In this document: positions 19,484-21,656 of the stretch, one piece after another
How the letters are laid out: every line of letters starts with the position of its first letter
How positions within the stretch are numbered: the stretch's first letter is position 1
Source of the DNA: Irineochytrium annulatum
Lineage: Eukaryota > Chytridiomycota > Chytridiomycetes > Chytridiales > Chytridiaceae
Direction of reading: 5' to 3'
Assembly (NCBI GenBank): GCA_027600665.1
Contig: JADGJL010000425.1
Span: 1-21,656 of the forward strand
DNA length: 21,656 nt
Notes under the pieces: generated by a model
What the model was told of the DNA's origin: nothing
The model's database searches: none
The model's input: only the letters and a program-made list of their open reading frames with translations
Program-made: the position numbers and the translations under genes

Positions 19484-21656
19484 ATGAACGGGGTCGATCC
19501 GCAGCAGTGGGCCCAGATGACCGGCGCTAAGTCCTTTGACGGGCCCGTCTTGAGCCAGCCGATGGACATATCGGCGCTCACGTCTCCAAACCAACGACCC
19601 CCGCACTCCTCACCGACATTCGCCAATCATTCCCTCCACCAGCAGCAGCCGCAGCAGCAGTATCAACACCACCAGCAGAGCCAGTACCTCTCCAGCGCGG
19701 CGGCCGTGGCCGCCGAAGCCAGCGGGTTGACAGCAAAGGCAGAGGTCACCATCTCGCCTATCCTCCCGCATCAGCAGCCGCTGCCGCATGAGACCTTCTA
19801 CGGCTTCATCGACTCGGCTAACGATGCTCTAATGTTGATGGAGGCGTCCAGGATCGGGGGGCTTGGCATCTTGCAAAGGGTTAAGGGACGCCTGAACGCC
19901 AACGACAAGAACTCGATCCGATCTGGGTCGGTCTTCGTGTTTGATCAGGAAGAGTCGAAGATCAAGCGGTGGACGGTGAGTTTTGCTTACTGTTTGCTTG
20001 GGTGTTTTGTTGTTTATGCTCCGTGTGACATCAGGACGGAATGAACTGGTCTCCTAGCCGAATTCACAACGGCTGCTTCCTCATCTACCGTCAAATCGTA
20101 AAGGCCGATGAGGCCGAAGCCACCGCGCTGGTGAAGACGGAGGTGCCCCTGAGCGTGGACCGCGACCTCGCGGAGCCAGGCTTCAACGCGCAGCTTAAGG
20201 ACGCCATGGTTGTGAAGCAGGGCGGGATGGTGAAGAAGACGATCAGTCTCGTCTATGGGGGCCGCCACATTCATGTCATTTCTTACTACAAGCGCGAGGA
20301 TGTTATCTCGGGCCTCTTGCCAGTGCCGTCGCGGACGGACCGCCTTGGATACGTTTCTATCCCGACAGAGGCATGTTTCATGCCTCAAGCACTTTCTTTT
20401 GAATCCTTGTTAACGGCTTGTTTGATAGATGTCCGAGACTCTGCTTCGAAGTTCGCTCACCAAAACTATCCCGCTAAGGGAGAACGCCACTTCCCCTGCC
20501 ACCTCCCCGAATCGCGCCTTGGGCCGCCGTACCGACGTCTCACTCCTGATCCCTCCACGCACGAACAGCGAGGGCAGCAACAACCAGCGCTCAGGCTCGC
20601 GGGAGGTCGGCCGTGGACGGGGTCGGAGTCGGTCTGGCGTCTCCATCTCGCCCGTCCGCTCGCCCGTTCGCGGGCGGTCTTTTGACAAGTCTCCGACGTC
20701 GGCCTCCTCAACTGGCTCAAATCCGTTCTTCCTCCAGCCCCCGGATGGCTCTAACGTACCGCAACTATCTTCTCTTGTCGACATCCTCGCCACCTCACCA
20801 TCCGTTCCCAATCCGATTGTCTTGAGGAAGCGAAACATGTCGCCCTCCAGCATATACTCTGCATCGCCTCCCACTACTCTCGACATCGACTTCTTCGACC
20901 CGGCAGCCGCCGGCGCTGGGGCTCGGTATAAGCCCTACGACCGCCGCGACTCGACCTCGTCCAACGGCTCCTCCCATACCGGCGGCGACGCTTACCAATA
21001 CGCTCGCCGGCGCGCCTCGAGCCGGTCCAACTCCATTTCCCCGATCATCGACGGCTCATCGCTTGGATCCGGGGGCCCATTGTGGGACTCCCCTTCTATG
21101 GTTGAGATGATGCTCAGCCCCTCCTCTGCGTCCGTCATGGCCAACGTGCTCCCACCTCCGGGTTTCCTTCCCGGCATGCGGGCGGGCCACGCGACACCGC
21201 CGGACGGCTTCAGATTCGAGGTTACGGCGCCCGACGATGACCCACACAACCTGGCGACACAGAGGATCATGATGGACGTCTTGGGCCTCGAGGGCGTCGT
21301 CGCCAGCCCGTCCTCCGTAGGCGCTTCACCGCTCGGCTCGCCCGTGCACTCGCCAGTGCCGCACACACCACACCTTACCGACTCCCTTCTCAGCATGGGC
21401 ATTCACTCGGGAGTGCCTTCACCGCTCATACCTATTACTGGAGGACCTGGCGCCGTCGGTAACCCCGGCGGAGCGCAAATGGAGCAACAATATCTCAACC
21501 AGCAGCTGTCTGACCTCCTCTCGCTCCAAGAGCAGCTGCACGCCGAAGCTAGGGACCTGCAGCGCGCGAGGCAGAACCTGGGCTTGCACATCGATCCGAA
21601 CCTTTTCGCGGGCCTCGCATCCACAGGGCCGAATCTTAGTGCGGGCGGTGCGGGGG
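19484..21656 (+). CDS. WOPR (Gti1/Pac2-type) transcription factor, 3' end beyond the window
   Basis: Fungal-specific DNA-binding regulator; the family includes Wor1, Ryp1 and Gti1/Pac2, which control cell-type switching, dimorphism and development. Exons: 19484-19975, 20035-20370 and 20429 to beyond the window end (frame open throughout); 685 residues are visible. Residues 1-100 are Gln/His/Ala-rich. WOPRa (about 102-185) shows ETFYGFIDSANDALMLMEAS, IRSGSVFVFDQEES and KRWTDGMNWSPSR. WOPRb (about 225-276) shows KKTISLVYGGRHIHVISYY and REDVISGLLPVPS. The rest is Ser/Pro/Gly-rich with RS-like repeats (VRSPVRGRSFDKSP) and a short coiled coil near the edge (LQEQLHAEARDLQRAR). The second intron best fits a GC-AG boundary (GAG|GCATGT), which keeps the family IPTE motif. 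A GT donor at 20353 is the alternative. Confidence 0.93.
20371..20428 (+). other. Candidate GC-AG intron (58 bp) in the WOPR gene
   Basis: The donor GAG|GCATGT and acceptor TTTGATAG join IPTE to MSETLLRSS in phase. The alternative GT donor at 20353 (TAC|GTTTCT) is also in phase but removes YVSIPTE residues that align with the conserved I-x-I-P-x-E stretch of WOPR proteins. Confidence 0.5.

Overview
The window comes from a nuclear genome of a fungus, most likely an early-diverging zoosporic (chytrid-like) lineage. It is clearly eukaryotic: nearly every gene is interrupted by very short GT-AG introns, mostly 38-50 bp. Fungal identity rests on a WOPR (Gti1/Pac2-type) transcription factor at the right end. 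An early-diverging position is inferred from a complete nicotinamide phosphoribosyltransferase gene, an enzyme generally missing from Dikarya, and from the tiny introns. No rRNA, tRNA, transposon or CRISPR array was recognised.

The left two thirds (802-13830) is a tightly packed housekeeping block. In order it holds: a PP2C phosphatase (-), TOM70 (+), an unrecognised 692-residue helical protein (-), NAMPT (-), RPB9 (+), a small acidic ORF (+), the Sm-F core protein (-) and a TMF1-type golgin (+). Divergent pairs are separated by only 77-83 bp (PP2C/TOM70, NAMPT/RPB9, SmF/TMF1). TOM70 and the unknown gene converge with 39 bp between their stops. I rebuilt the exon structures by hand. The total coding length of each complete recognised gene is a multiple of three, which supports the models: PP2C 283 aa, TOM70 583, unknown 692, NAMPT 522, RPB9 114, SmF 80, TMF1 1044, bHLH 1183.

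The right third (13831-21656) differs. It has two large, low-complexity, Ser/Pro/Gln-rich transcription factors on the + strand, a divergent bHLH protein and a WOPR protein cut by the window edge. Both have long upstream regions (about 600 bp and 1.37 kb) that contain intron-like sequences and possible unannotated exons.

The genes do not form a single pathway. They cover signalling, mitochondrial import, NAD salvage, transcription, splicing, Golgi tethering and transcriptional control. The main observations for follow-up are a GGCTTG element shared by all four short housekeeping spacers that were compared, a 6-nt first coding exon in SmF, a probable GC-AG intron in the WOPR gene, stop-free 3n introns, the unusual bHLH, and the unknown 692-aa protein.
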